Part shown: positions 26,444 to 36,349 of the stretch, in pieces | Numbering within the stretch: position 1 is the first letter of the stretch | Layout: each line of letters starts with the position of its first letter | Assembly: GCA_045648175.1 (NCBI GenBank) | Contig: JAZRNN010000013.1 | Span: forward strand, 1-64,000 | Length of the DNA: 64,000 nucleotides | Direction of reading: 5' to 3' | Source: SIG440 sp045648175 | GTDB lineage: Bacteria > Bacillota > Clostridia > Monoglobales > Monoglobaceae | Made by a program: the position numbers and the translations under genes | Notes under the pieces: generated by a model | Told to the model about the DNA's origin: nothing | The model's database searches: none | The model's input: only the letters and a program-made list of their open reading frames with translations

Positions 26444-26484
26444 TAAAAATAACGACGGGATATGATGTTCCGTCGTTATTTTTA
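26444..26484. terminator. Bidirectional terminator
   Basis: TAAAAATAACGACGG (26444-26458) pairs with CCGTCGTTATTTTTA (26470-26484) around a short loop, with T runs on both sides. It lies between the pseudogene stop (plus) and the end of the ABC exporter operon (minus) and can serve both. Confidence 0.85.
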
Positions 26485-28419
26485 TTATTCTAACTCGAAG
26501 GCGCCTGTGTACAACTGATAATATTTACCCTTTTGTTCAATAAGGTCAGCGTGGTTGCCGCGTTCAATGATTTTACCTTGGTCAAGCACCATAATCACAT
26601 CAGAATTCTTTACGGTTGAAAGTCGGTGGGCAATTACGAATACTGTTCGGCCTTCCATCAGTTTATCCATTCCTCGTTGAACAATCTGCTCTGTTCGGGT
26701 GTCAATTGAGGAGGTTGCCTCATCCATAATCATAACAGGAGGGTCGGCAACAGCCGTACGGGCAATAGCCAAAAGCTGACGTTGACCTTGTGAAAGATTG
26801 TCGCCGTTGTTTGAAAGCTCGGTTTCATAGCCGTTGGGCAGACGCGTGATAAAATCATCGGCTCCTGCCAGCCTTGCCGCCTCTATACACTCTTCATCGG
26901 TTGCGTCAAGGTTGCCATAGCGTATATTTTCCATAACAGTACCGGTAAAAAGGTTCGTTTCCTGCAATACGAGTCCCAGAGAACGTCTCAGGTCTGACTT
27001 GCGGATGTCATTTACATTAATTCCATCATAAAGTATTTTGCCGTCTTCTATGTCATAAAAACGGTTAAGCAGATTGGTAATTGTAGTTTTACCTGCTCCG
27101 GTAGCACCTACAAATGCAACCTTTTGTCCCGGTTTGGCATAAAGACTTATGTTGTGAAGAACGGTTTTGCCTTCTTCGTATCCAAAGTCAACATCCGTAA
27201 GCCGAACATCGCCCGAAAGGGGAGTATAAGCAACTGTGCCGTCGGGATTTGGCTGCTTCCAGGCCCACTTGCCTGTGCGCTTTGCCGACTCGGTAATGTT
27301 TCCGTTTGCATTTGTTGCGGTATTTACAAGGGTAACAGTTCCGTTATCGGTTTCAGGTTCTGAGTCAATAAGATTAAAAATTCTTTCCGCACCTGCCATT
27401 GCCATTGCGATTGAGTTAACCTGCTGTGTAACCTGATTTACGTTGCCTGTAAACTGCTTTGCCATATTAAGAAATGGTATTACAACGTCAATGGTAATTA
27501 CGCTGATTGTGCCTGCAATCAAGGTGGAAATGCCGATGTTTGGCAGCTTTGCAATAATAAGAGTGCCACCTATCAGGGCTATAAGAACATACAGGACGTT
27601 GCCTATATTCTGGATAATGGGGCCAAGGATGTTTGCAAAAGAATTTGCGCGGAAGTTATCCTGAAAAAGATTTTCGCTTAAGGTGTAAAAATCTTTACAG
27701 CATCGGTCTTCACGGTTGAAAACCTTGATAACCTTCTGTCCTGTCATCATTTCCTGAATAAAGCCTTCGGTTTCGCCTAAAGAATGTTGTTGCTTTCTGA
27801 AATATTTTGCCGAGCCTTTACCTACTTTTTTGGATACTACACGCATCATTACAACTCCAATAAGAACGGTAAGGGTGAGCCATGCACTGTAATAGAGCAT
27901 TATACCGAGTACAGATATCAGTAAAATAGAGCATTGCAGTATGGTGGGCAGTGTATTTGAAACAAGCTGCCTTAATGCATCGATATCGTTGGTGTAACGG
28001 CTCATAATATCGCCGTGACGGTTGGTGTCGAAATATTTTATGGGCAAATTCTGCATCTTTTCAAATACGGCACAACGCATTTTGTGCAAAAAGCCGTGGG
28101 TGATATATGCCATAAGCTGTGTACGACATAAAATTGCACAGAGTGAAAACAGATATAAACCTGCAAGGATACCAACCTTTGGTAAAATTACTGCCGAGGC
28201 TGATTTCCAGTCGCCAGAGGTTACCCAGACACCGATGTCTGCAAGTACCTGCTGCTGAAAAACAGCCGGTAAAGCTGCGGTTATAGCCGAGATAATGATG
28301 CAGACTGCAGAGATGGGAATTAAAACAGGATATGCTGTGAAAAGCATTTTAAGAAGACGGGCGATACTACCTTTTTTTATTGGCGGTCGCGGTCCGCCAC
28401 CTCTAGTTGGTCTCATCAT
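26485..28419 (-). CDS. ABC exporter half-transporter, catalytically complete subunit (BmrD-like)
   Basis: A 644-residue permease-ATPase fusion with six helices in the first ~360 residues and an NBD after ~410. Walker A GATGAGKTTI, Q-loop LVLQETNLF, signature LSQGQRQLLAIAR, Walker B MIMDEATSSID with the catalytic Glu, and H-loop IAHRLST are all intact. It pairs with the upstream half-transporter, whose NBD is degenerate, as in BmrCD and TM287/288 exporters. I place the start at the ATG whose first base is 28419, five bases after GGAGG; it overlaps the partner's stop by 17 bases, so equal synthesis is likely. Substrate unknown, possibly a drug or peptide. Confidence 0.87.
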   Translation of the reverse strand: MMRPTRGGGPRPPIKKGSIARLLKMLFTAYPVLIPISAVCIIISAITAALPAVFQQQVLADIGVWVTSGDWKSASAVILPKVGILAGLYLFSLCAILCRTQLMAYITHGFLHKMRCAVFEKMQNLPIKYFDTNRHGDIMSRYTNDIDALRQLVSNTLPTILQCSILLISVLGIMLYYSAWLTLTVLIGVVMMRVVSKKVGKGSAKYFRKQQHSLGETEGFIQEMMTGQKVIKVFNREDRCCKDFYTLSENLFQDNFRANSFANILGPIIQNIGNVLYVLIALIGGTLIIAKLPNIGISTLIAGTISVITIDVVIPFLNMAKQFTGNVNQVTQQVNSIAMAMAGAERIFNLIDSEPETDNGTVTLVNTATNANGNITESAKRTGKWAWKQPNPDGTVAYTPLSGDVRLTDVDFGYEEGKTVLHNISLYAKPGQKVAFVGATGAGKTTITNLLNRFYDIEDGKILYDGINVNDIRKSDLRRSLGLVLQETNLFTGTVMENIRYGNLDATDEECIEAARLAGADDFITRLPNGYETELSNNGDNLSQGQRQLLAIARTAVADPPVMIMDEATSSIDTRTEQIVQRGMDKLMEGRTVFVIAHRLSTVKNSDVIMVLDQGKIIERGNHADLIEQKGKYYQLYTGAFELE

Positions 28420-30151
28420 TGTCACCTCCATTCGTTTGCTGACGGTAAATTTCGCGGTAAATTTCACTGTTTGTCATAAGCTGCTCGTGATTTCCTGATA
28501 CAGAGATTTTGCCATTTTCCATAACAACAATCAAATCTGCATCCTTAACAGATGTGATACGCTGAGCAATAATAATTTTTGTTGTTTCGGGAATATATTC
28601 CCGAAATGCCGTACGAATCATTGCATCTGTCTTGGTGTCAACAGCACTGGTGGAATCATCAAGAATAAGTATTTTAGGTTTTTTGAGAAGGGCTCTTGCA
28701 ATACAAAGACGCTGCTTCTGACCGCCTGATACATTGGTGCCGCCTTGCTCGATAAAGGTATCATAGCCTTCGGGAAAGGCAGAGATAAATTCGTCTGCCT
28801 GAGCAAGCTTACAAGCTTCAACAAGTTCTTCATCGGTCGCACTTTCGTTGCCCCAACGCAGATTTTCCTTAATTGTTCCCGAGAACAACTGGTTTTTTTG
28901 CAGAACCATAGCCACACTGTCGCGGAGGGCAGTAATGTCATACTCCTTAACATCAATACCGCCGACTTTTAAAGAGCCTTCGGTTGTATCGTAAAGTCGG
29001 GGGATGAGCTGAACAAGGGTTGACTTGCTTGAACCTGTACCGCCGATAATTCCAACCGTCATACCGGATTCGATATGAAGATTTACATCCGAAAGAGCAT
29101 GTTTTTTTGATGCAGAGGAATATTTAAAGCTCACATCACAAAAATCAACCGAGCCATCCTTGATTTCAAAAACAGGATTTGGAGGATTTGACAGGGTTGA
29201 CTCTTCTGAAAGGACTTCCGAAATTCTTTTCATTGATTCTGCCGACATGGTAATCATAACATAAATCATTGACAGCATCATAAGTGACATAAGGATTTGC
29301 ATACCATATGTCAGCATTGCTGAAATCTGCCCTACATCAATAGTGCTGCCCGTATTTGAAATAATCAGATATGAGCCGATAATCAAAACAAATACCATAT
29401 TAAAATACATACAAACCTGCATCAGCGGATGGTTAAACGCCACGATTCGTTCAGCCTTGGTGAAATCACGGCGGATTTCTTCGGCTGCGTTGGTGAATTT
29501 TTCTTTTTCGTATTCTTCGCGTGAAAAGCCTTTTACAACTCGCATAGCACGGATATTTTCTTCGATGGATTCATTCAGCTTGTCATATTTTTTAAACACA
29601 CGGTGGAATGCAGGCATAGCCTTTTTGCTTACAAAGATAAGCCCAAAAAGTAAAACGGGAATTACCACAATAAAGGTGGAGGCAAGAACACCGCCCATAA
29701 TGTATGCCATAATAACAGAAAATGTAAACATCATCGGGGCACGAAGAGCTGTGCGGATTGACATCATATATGCCATTTGTACATGGGTGATGTCGGTTGT
29801 AAGGCGGGTTACCAGGGATGACGACGAAAATTTGTCGATATTTTCAAAGGAATAACCCTGAATTTTTGTAAAAATATCATTCCTAAGATTTTTCGCAAAG
29901 CCTGCCGATGCCTTTGCACTGGTGTAACCTGCCAGAGCACCGCACAAAAGGGAAAGCAAAGCAAGCAAAACAAGTGATAAACCGATAAAAATAAGAGTTT
30001 TCATCTCAACAGAGGATTTTATCAGGTTTACCAGATTTGCAGTGACAAAGGGGATTAGACATTCAATAATGGCTTCGCCTATAATAAAAATAAAGGTCAG
30101 AATGGTTGGAATTTTATATTCTCTGACACAAGAGAGCAGTTTTTTAATCAT
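28403..30151 (-). CDS. ABC exporter half-transporter, degenerate NBD subunit (BmrC-like)
   Basis: A 582-residue permease-ATPase fusion with six membrane helices in the first ~310 residues. The NBD has Walker A GGTGSSKSTLV and signature VSGGQKQRLCIAR, but Walker B reads LILDDSTSAVD (Asp instead of the catalytic Glu) and the H-loop reads IAQRITS (Gln instead of His). This is the normal non-hydrolysing half of a heterodimeric type IV exporter. It uses ATG 30151 behind AAAGGAAG; an earlier in-frame start would lie inside the upstream terminator. Confidence 0.87.
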   Translation of the reverse strand: MIKKLLSCVREYKIPTILTFIFIIGEAIIECLIPFVTANLVNLIKSSVEMKTLIFIGLSLVLLALLSLLCGALAGYTSAKASAGFAKNLRNDIFTKIQGYSFENIDKFSSSSLVTRLTTDITHVQMAYMMSIRTALRAPMMFTFSVIMAYIMGGVLASTFIVVIPVLLFGLIFVSKKAMPAFHRVFKKYDKLNESIEENIRAMRVVKGFSREEYEKEKFTNAAEEIRRDFTKAERIVAFNHPLMQVCMYFNMVFVLIIGSYLIISNTGSTIDVGQISAMLTYGMQILMSLMMLSMIYVMITMSAESMKRISEVLSEESTLSNPPNPVFEIKDGSVDFCDVSFKYSSASKKHALSDVNLHIESGMTVGIIGGTGSSKSTLVQLIPRLYDTTEGSLKVGGIDVKEYDITALRDSVAMVLQKNQLFSGTIKENLRWGNESATDEELVEACKLAQADEFISAFPEGYDTFIEQGGTNVSGGQKQRLCIARALLKKPKILILDDSTSAVDTKTDAMIRTAFREYIPETTKIIIAQRITSVKDADLIVVMENGKISVSGNHEQLMTNSEIYREIYRQQTNGGDNDETN

Positions 30152-30173
30152 AAAATCTTCCTTTCGGTAAAGC

Positions 30174-30199
30174 AAAAGCCGCAAATGTTCGCGGCTTTT
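30174..30199 (-). terminator. Terminator after the addB-like gene
   Basis: AAAAGCCGC (30174-30182) and GCGGCTTTT (30191-30199) form a perfect 9-base stem with an 8-base loop, between the addB-like stop (30262) and the ABC exporter start (30151). On the minus strand the second arm ends in TTTTGCTTT. It separates the two minus-strand transcripts, so the exporter probably has its own promoter or depends on read-through. Confidence 0.65.
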
Positions 30200-30261
30200 G
30201 TGTATATTTTAATATGTATGAATTTCTTTGTCAACAAATTAAAGAAAAATTTACAATATGT

Positions 30262-33200
30262 TTACGATTGTTTGCAGCATATGCTGCCATAAGGACAATA
30301 TTTGCAAGGGTCAAAGTCGGAAACAAAGGTGGGGTTAACATCTATTTTACCCGACAAAATGCTGTCTGCCGTGTCTGCTGCTTTTTTGTCGGCATCCGTC
30401 AGGGCTTTTTCAAGCAAGTCTTTGTGAAGAAGTGACTTCCCGCTGCATTGAATATAGTGTACGGCATCCTTGTTTGCATATTCTGTGTCGATGCCTTCTA
30501 TTATGGCAGCATCATCCATAATTATTCCGTGGGCGGCAATTTTGTCGCTCATTTCTTTTTCCCACTTGTATTCGTCAGGCGGAGAACTGCAGCCGATAAT
30601 CGGGTCGTTCATCTGCAGATAAAACATTGCTGCAACCTGAGAGTCTGGGATATGTCGACGCAGAGCATTGGCGTATATAAGTGGCTGAAAATGTATTCCA
30701 GCTTCGGCTAATGTCATATCAAGCTTGCGCTCGGAGGATTTATAATCGGTTATTGCCAGATTATGAATACTGTCAATTTCGGCACTGTCAACACGGTCGA
30801 TAAAACCCTTAAGGCTGACTTTGCCAAGCTGTGTGTCAAGGTCATATGGCGGGTAGGTTTTGCCATGCCCAAAGCTGATTTCAAAACCTGTGGGACGGAA
30901 TTTACTTTGGGAATAAAACTTTATCATCTTCCAGGCGGTTGCTGTTGCAATATTTTTCAGCCTAAGCATCATATATCTGTAATAGTGTGAGTCGGAATAA
31001 AGATTTTCGTTGGTGTTTTTGCCTGCCTTTTCAACAAGAGCGGATATTTCGCTGAAACATTGGTCGCGCTCAATGGTGCTGTAATCGGCATTCAACTCGG
31101 CTTTGGATTTGAAATAATCACAAAGGACGCTGTGCAGAATTTCACCAGTATCCGATGATTTAAGGCCACCCACCATACGTTCCTGTGCAATAAGTCCGTA
31201 TTGCATAAAGAATGAAAACGCGCAGGCGTTGTATTTTTCAAGCTTGGATACGCTGAGAGTAAGAGGCAGACCGTAAAGCTCCTTTGCGGTATTCGGAGTA
31301 AGAGTATTATCGTCAAATTTTGAAAGATACATCCCGTAAAGATGTTTAAGTTGTGGAGAATAGATAGGGTCATCCTTTAAAAAGTCGTAAGCCGCTTTCA
31401 TAACGGGTGACAAGCACTGAACATTCCAGTCGTTTTTAAATAGTTCTGATGACAGATGATTAAAGGCTGATTTGAGGCTTTCCGTATGTGACAAGACATC
31501 TGTATCGCAACTGCACTTTTCATCAAGCTGAGGGAATAATGAGCTTTTTAGTGTAATTAATACTTCAGATGGATTAAGACTTTTGCCGTCGCGGTCGCTG
31601 AGGGGCGCAAAGATATAAAGTTGCTCTCTTGCGGTAGTCAGGACCGAATAGATGAGAAATTGTTCGTTTTTTTGTTGTGTATAGGTGTCAGGTGCCAAGG
31701 TGAGTCCTGACTGCTCCAGGGTCAGACGCTCGGCATCGGAAATAAGCCCCTCGGACTTGTAGTCACGTGGGAAAATTCCATCAATGGCACCAAGAACAAT
31801 TACAACACGGCTACCTGTACTGCGGAACATATCAATAGGACTGATGACAACCTTATCCTGAGTCGGTGGAACCATACCAACGCTTAGTTCGCCACAGGCG
31901 GATAAAAACAGACGATAAAATTCTTCAAAGGTTGAAAATTCATCCTGCATATAATCGCTTATTTGATTGGTTACCGAAACAAAACTGTTCCACACCAGAC
32001 GCAGATGTTCAGCAGATTCAGTGTCGGATGCAAGCCTGAAATCGGTTATTTTTTTGTTAACAGCAGCGGGGATTTTTGTGTCATTCAGCCATTCAAACAA
32101 ATTGGCACAGATATCCTTGACAGTTTTTCTGCCGCTAAACTTTAATGTCAGTGTCAAGACTGGGTCAACAAGACGTGATTTGACCGAGTTAATATAGTTC
32201 ATATCAAACTTGTTGGGGTCGGGGTTGTAGACCCATTTATTTAGGCTGTTCCATTGACTGTGGGTTATGTCTGCGGCAAGGATATAGTTTTCAAAGATAT
32301 CGGTTTCATCGATATTAACCGCAAAAAAACCGGACCTTGCAAGTTGCATCACGCGTTCGTAAGAAAACCCGTAGGCTAGTATTTCAAGAACGGCAATAAT
32401 CAGCCGCATAAAGGGACTTTCGACAAGAGATATTTTTCGGTCAAGAAAATAGTTTATACCATACTCTTCAAATATTTCAGGGATAAGAAACTCATAATTT
32501 TCCATATTCCCCGTAAGAATAAGAAAATCATTAAAGCTATAGCTGTATTCTCTTAAAAGTTTGCGGATAAGAGTGGCACATTGGGTAACCTCTGCCCAGA
32601 AATTATCAGGACGTATCAGGTGAATGTGCTCAGGCTTGCGGTAATAGCTTTGGGGCGAGTATAAAAAGAAATTTTCTTTAAGATGCTTAAGGTCATCATA
32701 ATCCGTGTTTTCAGAGGCATCTTTTAAGATTATGGGGGAAGATGCGGAAATCTCGTTATTTTGAGCAATGGCCACAAGTTTATGATATGTGTTAATCTGT
32801 GCTGAGAAAACATCCGAGCAATCATGTGTAGCGTTTAGCGAGAGTGCGATGCACAGGTCGGCTTTTTGCATAAGCTGTGACAAAACCGCATATTCAGTGG
32901 GAGTAAAACTTCTGAAAAAGTTGATATAAATACTTCCGCTCAAAAAGTCTGCTTTTGTAATTTTAGGAATAATAAGCGAAAGATTATCTTCTGAATTTGA
33001 ATGGTCACGTTCTACAAGTGCGTTGAAGGTTTCGTAAATTACGGCAAGGTCGCGCAGCTTCATACCAAGGCGTTCGTCATCCGTTTTGCCGGCAGCATCT
33101 GTCAATACTGATGGCGAAATTCCATAACGTTTGAATTCTGAGATAGCAGATTGGATAAGCCCGCAAAAACCGTGCTGGTTAATATTACGCCTGAAGAACA

Positions 33201-33510
33201 TCAGCTTTTTCTCGGCAAGCTGTAGGGCACGACGGGTCATAATATGCTTGCCTGCCTTGTCGATATAACGGGTACGTAAGGGCCCCATTTTTGAAAAGAT
33301 CAGATTGCAAAGCCGTGAAAAAGTCAGAACCTGAATTTTATTTTGTGCAGAAAGCCCAAGGGTGTCAATTAACCCGGCCTCGGCATACATCGAGTATTGT
33401 TCGGGCACAAGAATAAAAACAGATTTGCCGGCTGCGGCGTCTGCTGTTGCGCGTTTATATATTTCATTCAGCTTTTGGGTTTCGTCGGTAGAGCAGATGA
33501 AATTAAGCAT
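30262..33510 (-). CDS. addB: AddB-like ATP-dependent nuclease subunit
   Basis: A 1082-residue protein like AddB of the AddAB helicase-nuclease that processes DNA double-strand ends. The N-terminal ATPase-like part keeps FILVPEQYSMYAEAGL and VLTFSRLC, but the usual GxGSGKT Walker A is replaced by STDETQKL near residues 7-14. The C-terminal nuclease part has LHSVL, GFIDRVD, ITDYKS and QPLIYANAL (PD-(D/E)XK and QxxxY). The [4Fe-4S] cysteines are at YNACAF and in the last CKYCPYGSICC. GAGGAG precedes the ATG. It follows the HAD gene by 24 bases. No addA lies beside it, which is unusual. Length is near the family norm. Confidence 0.82.
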   Translation of the reverse strand: MLNFICSTDETQKLNEIYKRATADAAAGKSVFILVPEQYSMYAEAGLIDTLGLSAQNKIQVLTFSRLCNLIFSKMGPLRTRYIDKAGKHIMTRRALQLAEKKLMFFRRNINQHGFCGLIQSAISEFKRYGISPSVLTDAAGKTDDERLGMKLRDLAVIYETFNALVERDHSNSEDNLSLIIPKITKADFLSGSIYINFFRSFTPTEYAVLSQLMQKADLCIALSLNATHDCSDVFSAQINTYHKLVAIAQNNEISASSPIILKDASENTDYDDLKHLKENFFLYSPQSYYRKPEHIHLIRPDNFWAEVTQCATLIRKLLREYSYSFNDFLILTGNMENYEFLIPEIFEEYGINYFLDRKISLVESPFMRLIIAVLEILAYGFSYERVMQLARSGFFAVNIDETDIFENYILAADITHSQWNSLNKWVYNPDPNKFDMNYINSVKSRLVDPVLTLTLKFSGRKTVKDICANLFEWLNDTKIPAAVNKKITDFRLASDTESAEHLRLVWNSFVSVTNQISDYMQDEFSTFEEFYRLFLSACGELSVGMVPPTQDKVVISPIDMFRSTGSRVVIVLGAIDGIFPRDYKSEGLISDAERLTLEQSGLTLAPDTYTQQKNEQFLIYSVLTTAREQLYIFAPLSDRDGKSLNPSEVLITLKSSLFPQLDEKCSCDTDVLSHTESLKSAFNHLSSELFKNDWNVQCLSPVMKAAYDFLKDDPIYSPQLKHLYGMYLSKFDDNTLTPNTAKELYGLPLTLSVSKLEKYNACAFSFFMQYGLIAQERMVGGLKSSDTGEILHSVLCDYFKSKAELNADYSTIERDQCFSEISALVEKAGKNTNENLYSDSHYYRYMMLRLKNIATATAWKMIKFYSQSKFRPTGFEISFGHGKTYPPYDLDTQLGKVSLKGFIDRVDSAEIDSIHNLAITDYKSSERKLDMTLAEAGIHFQPLIYANALRRHIPDSQVAAMFYLQMNDPIIGCSSPPDEYKWEKEMSDKIAAHGIIMDDAAIIEGIDTEYANKDAVHYIQCSGKSLLHKDLLEKALTDADKKAADTADSILSGKIDVNPTFVSDFDPCKYCPYGSICCKQS

Positions 33511-33534
33511 AGCAATGCTCCTCGGGGAATAGAC

Positions 33535-34206
33535 TTATTTTAGTATATTAAGCAACTCAATTATATCGTCACCTATAAAATCGGGTTCTTCCTGTTGAAG
33601 AATTTCTTTTGAAAAAGACGTTGTCACGCCAAAGCAAAAGGCGCCGGATGCCATTGCCGCGCGGATGCCGTTTATTGCATCCTCTATGATAATACATTCT
33701 TCGGGGTCGGCATCAAGCTCGTCCATTGCGGTGAAATAAATTTCGGGTGACGGCTTTTTCTCGGTTACGTCGCTGCCTGTAATTATAACATCAAAAAGCT
33801 TGGGGTCAATGTTTGCTGCCTTGAGAGAAACAGCCAGCTTTTCTGCCGCCGAGCTTGATGCAATACATAGGTGAAAGCCGGAATCTTTAAGGTCTGAAAT
33901 TACTTTATGGACAGAAGGATAAACTGTTAAATCATCAAAAACAAACTTGTTAAAGAGTTCATACATCCGACTCATTGCGCGGGGAATCATATTATTCTTT
34001 TTGTTTTTCTTGCAAATTTCGGTGATAAACTTGTCTTCACCTGCACCAAGAAACGGCTTAAAGTCCTCAGGAGTGGCAGATATACCAACTTCGGAAAGTG
34101 CATGTAGGGCAGCTTTTATGGTGACAGGCTCGGAATTTATAAGGACTCCGTCCATATCAAATATTACAAATTTTATGTAGTTTTTGTCAAAATCAAACTG
34201 GGGCAT
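33535..34206 (-). CDS. HAD-superfamily phosphatase/beta-phosphoglucomutase-like
   Basis: A 223-residue HAD subfamily IA enzyme with a helical cap after motif I. Motif I is FDMDGVLINSEP (nucleophile and acid/base Asp), motif II CIASSSAAEKL, motif III KKPSPEIY and motif IV IIEDAINGIRAA, all intact. This set is shared by beta-phosphoglucomutases and sugar-phosphate phosphatases. Being divergent from the glycogen operon, a role with glucose phosphates is plausible but not shown. First gene of the minus-strand operon with the addB-like gene; AAAAGGAG lies ahead of its ATG. Confidence 0.82.
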   Translation of the reverse strand: MPQFDFDKNYIKFVIFDMDGVLINSEPVTIKAALHALSEVGISATPEDFKPFLGAGEDKFITEICKKNKKNNMIPRAMSRMYELFNKFVFDDLTVYPSVHKVISDLKDSGFHLCIASSSAAEKLAVSLKAANIDPKLFDVIITGSDVTEKKPSPEIYFTAMDELDADPEECIIIEDAINGIRAAMASGAFCFGVTTSFSKEILQQEEPDFIGDDIIELLNILK

Positions 34207-34242
34207 TTACCTTTGCTCCTTTTTGTGATATAATATAAATAA

Positions 34243-34271
34243 AGTATAACATATTTGATGTAAAAAGACAA
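34243..34271 (-). promoter_or_regulatory. Sigma-A promoter for the HAD-addB transcript
   Basis: On the minus strand: -35 TTGTCT (34266-34271), 17-base spacer, -10 TATACT (34243-34248), about 35-40 bases before the HAD gene start. Confidence 0.65.
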
Positions 34272-34296
34272 TATTTTAAGAGAGGTTTTTTATATA

Positions 34297-36213
34297 ATGC
34301 GTATATACCACAATTCACGCCTGATCGAATACCGAAACCCTTTTGGTGCGGCGCCAACCGAAAGTAAAGTCTGTCTGACGGTGAAGATTGACGAAAAGCC
34401 CGATGCTGTGTGGCTTCGCCTGTGGCAGAAATCTGAAAGACTTGTGCCGATGGACTTTATCTGCGAAGCAGAGGGTGAATATATATATTCTGCAAAAGTG
34501 ACAATGCCGCAAGAGGCTTGTCTTTTGTGGTATTATTTCGTTGCTGAAAAAGATGGTACAAGTTATTGGTGCTGCAAAGGCAGACAAGGTGTGGGCGAAA
34601 CACTAGATTACTGTAATGGTAAGTCCTGGCAGATAACGGTTTATGATAAAGACTTTAAGACTCCTGATTGGTTTAAAAACTCGGTTATGTATCAGATTTT
34701 TCCCGACCGTTTTTATAAAAAAGGACAGATTTGTGAAATACCCGGAAGGAAAAGTGAATATATTATACACAAGGACTGGTACGAGCCTGTATTTTCAAAC
34801 AGGCATCCTTTTGAAGACGGTCCTGCCTGCAACGATTTTTTTGGGGGGAATATACAGGGCGTTATTGAAAAACTTCCGTATCTTAAAGAACTGGGGATAG
34901 GTGTAATTTATCTTAACCCGATTTTTGAAGCCTTTTCAAATCACCGTTATGATACTGGTGATTACAGCAAAATTGATCCGGCACTCGGTACAACCGAAGA
35001 TTTTAAGGAACTTTGCCAAAAAGCAAGTGAGTTGGATATAAAGATTATCCTTGATGGTGTATTCAGCCACACGGGCAGTGACAGTATATATTTTAACAAG
35101 TACGGCACGTATGGCGAAGGCAGCGGGGCATATCGTAATTTTAATTCTACCTACCGCAGTTGGTTTCAATGGCGTGACGGGGGATACCAGAGCTGGTGGG
35201 GGTGCTCTAACCTTCCCAATGTATGTGAGATGGAGCCGACATATATTGACTATATCCTCACTGGGGATGATGCTATAATAAAAAAATGGTTAAGGTGCGG
35301 GGCGCTTGGTTGGCGTCTTGATGTGGCTGATGAATTGCCGGACGATTTTATAAAAATTTTGCGTGAAGAGGTAAAGCGTGAAAACCCCGATGCTGTTATT
35401 ATAGGCGAAGTATGGGAGGATGCATCCAATAAAGAAAGCTATGGTGTGCGCCGAGAATATCTTCTGGGCGCCGAGCTTGACAGTGTTATGAATTATCCCT
35501 TTAAAGATAATGTAATTGCCTTTTTGACAGAAGGGATAAGTGCAGAAGAATTTTCTGACAGACTGATGACAATTGCCGAGCATTATCCTGCAGAAAGCCT
35601 GTATTCAGCAATGAATTTACTAGGAACTCACGACACGGTCCGCATAAAAAATGTATTGTCAGGACAGTATATTGACCCCAATATGTCTTGGAATGAAAAA
35701 TCATCCTTCAGGCTTGAGGCAAATTGCGAAACCCTTGCCATAAAACGTTTGCGCCTGGCGGTATTTATGCAGATGACCTTTGTGGGTGTTCCGTGCATAT
35801 ACTATGGCGATGAAATTGGTATGCAAGGGCTAGCTGACCCATTTAACCGTATGCCATACACCTGGCGATGCGTGGATAACGAATTACTTGATTACTACAA
35901 GAGCCTTACAGCAATGCGAAATTCTGCCGACTGTCTGCGGACAGGCAGCTTTAAGACGGTTTATACCAGTGATGGTGTTTTTGCATATATAAGAAAAATT
36001 TCGGACAACAAGGATGTATTTGGTAATTCAGCAAAAGACGGAACCATGTTGTGCATTGTAAACAGAAATCCCCATGCCGAAGAAATTGTTATTGAAATTC
36101 CTGATGTGATGCGGCTTGAAAGCCAACTGACAGGAGAAGTTTTATCTTGTGAAGCAGGAAAGGCTGGCATTACAGTAGAAGGTTTTGGAGCAGAAATTTA
36201 TGTGTGTAGGTAA
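34297..36213 (+). CDS. GH13-family alpha-glucan hydrolase (neopullulanase/maltogenic type)
   Basis: A 638-residue alpha-amylase-family enzyme. An N-terminal beta-sandwich (~1-115) precedes the catalytic barrel, which starts at SVMYQIFPDRFYKKG. Conserved regions: ILDGVFSHTG (I), GWRLDVADE with the nucleophile Asp (II), IIGEVWED with the acid/base Glu (III) and LLGTHDTVR (IV). It has no signal peptide, so it acts in the cytoplasm on maltodextrins or glycogen branches. It stands 133 bases before glgB, and a promoter lies in that gap, so it may be transcribed separately. AGAGAGG leads ATG 34297. Exact specificity is not determinable by reading. Confidence 0.87.
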   Translation: MRIYHNSRLIEYRNPFGAAPTESKVCLTVKIDEKPDAVWLRLWQKSERLVPMDFICEAEGEYIYSAKVTMPQEACLLWYYFVAEKDGTSYWCCKGRQGVGETLDYCNGKSWQITVYDKDFKTPDWFKNSVMYQIFPDRFYKKGQICEIPGRKSEYIIHKDWYEPVFSNRHPFEDGPACNDFFGGNIQGVIEKLPYLKELGIGVIYLNPIFEAFSNHRYDTGDYSKIDPALGTTEDFKELCQKASELDIKIILDGVFSHTGSDSIYFNKYGTYGEGSGAYRNFNSTYRSWFQWRDGGYQSWWGCSNLPNVCEMEPTYIDYILTGDDAIIKKWLRCGALGWRLDVADELPDDFIKILREEVKRENPDAVIIGEVWEDASNKESYGVRREYLLGAELDSVMNYPFKDNVIAFLTEGISAEEFSDRLMTIAEHYPAESLYSAMNLLGTHDTVRIKNVLSGQYIDPNMSWNEKSSFRLEANCETLAIKRLRLAVFMQMTFVGVPCIYYGDEIGMQGLADPFNRMPYTWRCVDNELLDYYKSLTAMRNSADCLRTGSFKTVYTSDGVFAYIRKISDNKDVFGNSAKDGTMLCIVNRNPHAEEIVIEIPDVMRLESQLTGEVLSCEAGKAGITVEGFGAEIYVCR

Positions 36214-36271
36214 TATTTACCAAAAAATATTCCATATTTTTGAATTTTTGTGAAAATGTAAAATTTACTTA

Positions 36272-36300
36272 TGGACAAACGCCGTAAATAGTGATAAAAT
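36272..36300 (+). promoter_or_regulatory. Sigma-A promoter for the glgBCDAP operon
   Basis: -35 TGGACA (36272-36277), 17-base spacer, -10 TAAAAT (36295-36300), about 50 bases before the glgB start. Confidence 0.7.
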
Positions 36301-36349
36301 TGAATTAGTAAGAATGCACAAAAAGTAAAATTTACATAAAGGAAAATTG

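Noticed and set aside
29343..29855. 170-codon open frame on the plus strand
   Set aside because: Antisense to the transmembrane part of the ABC exporter subunit; no start signals or recognisable motifs.
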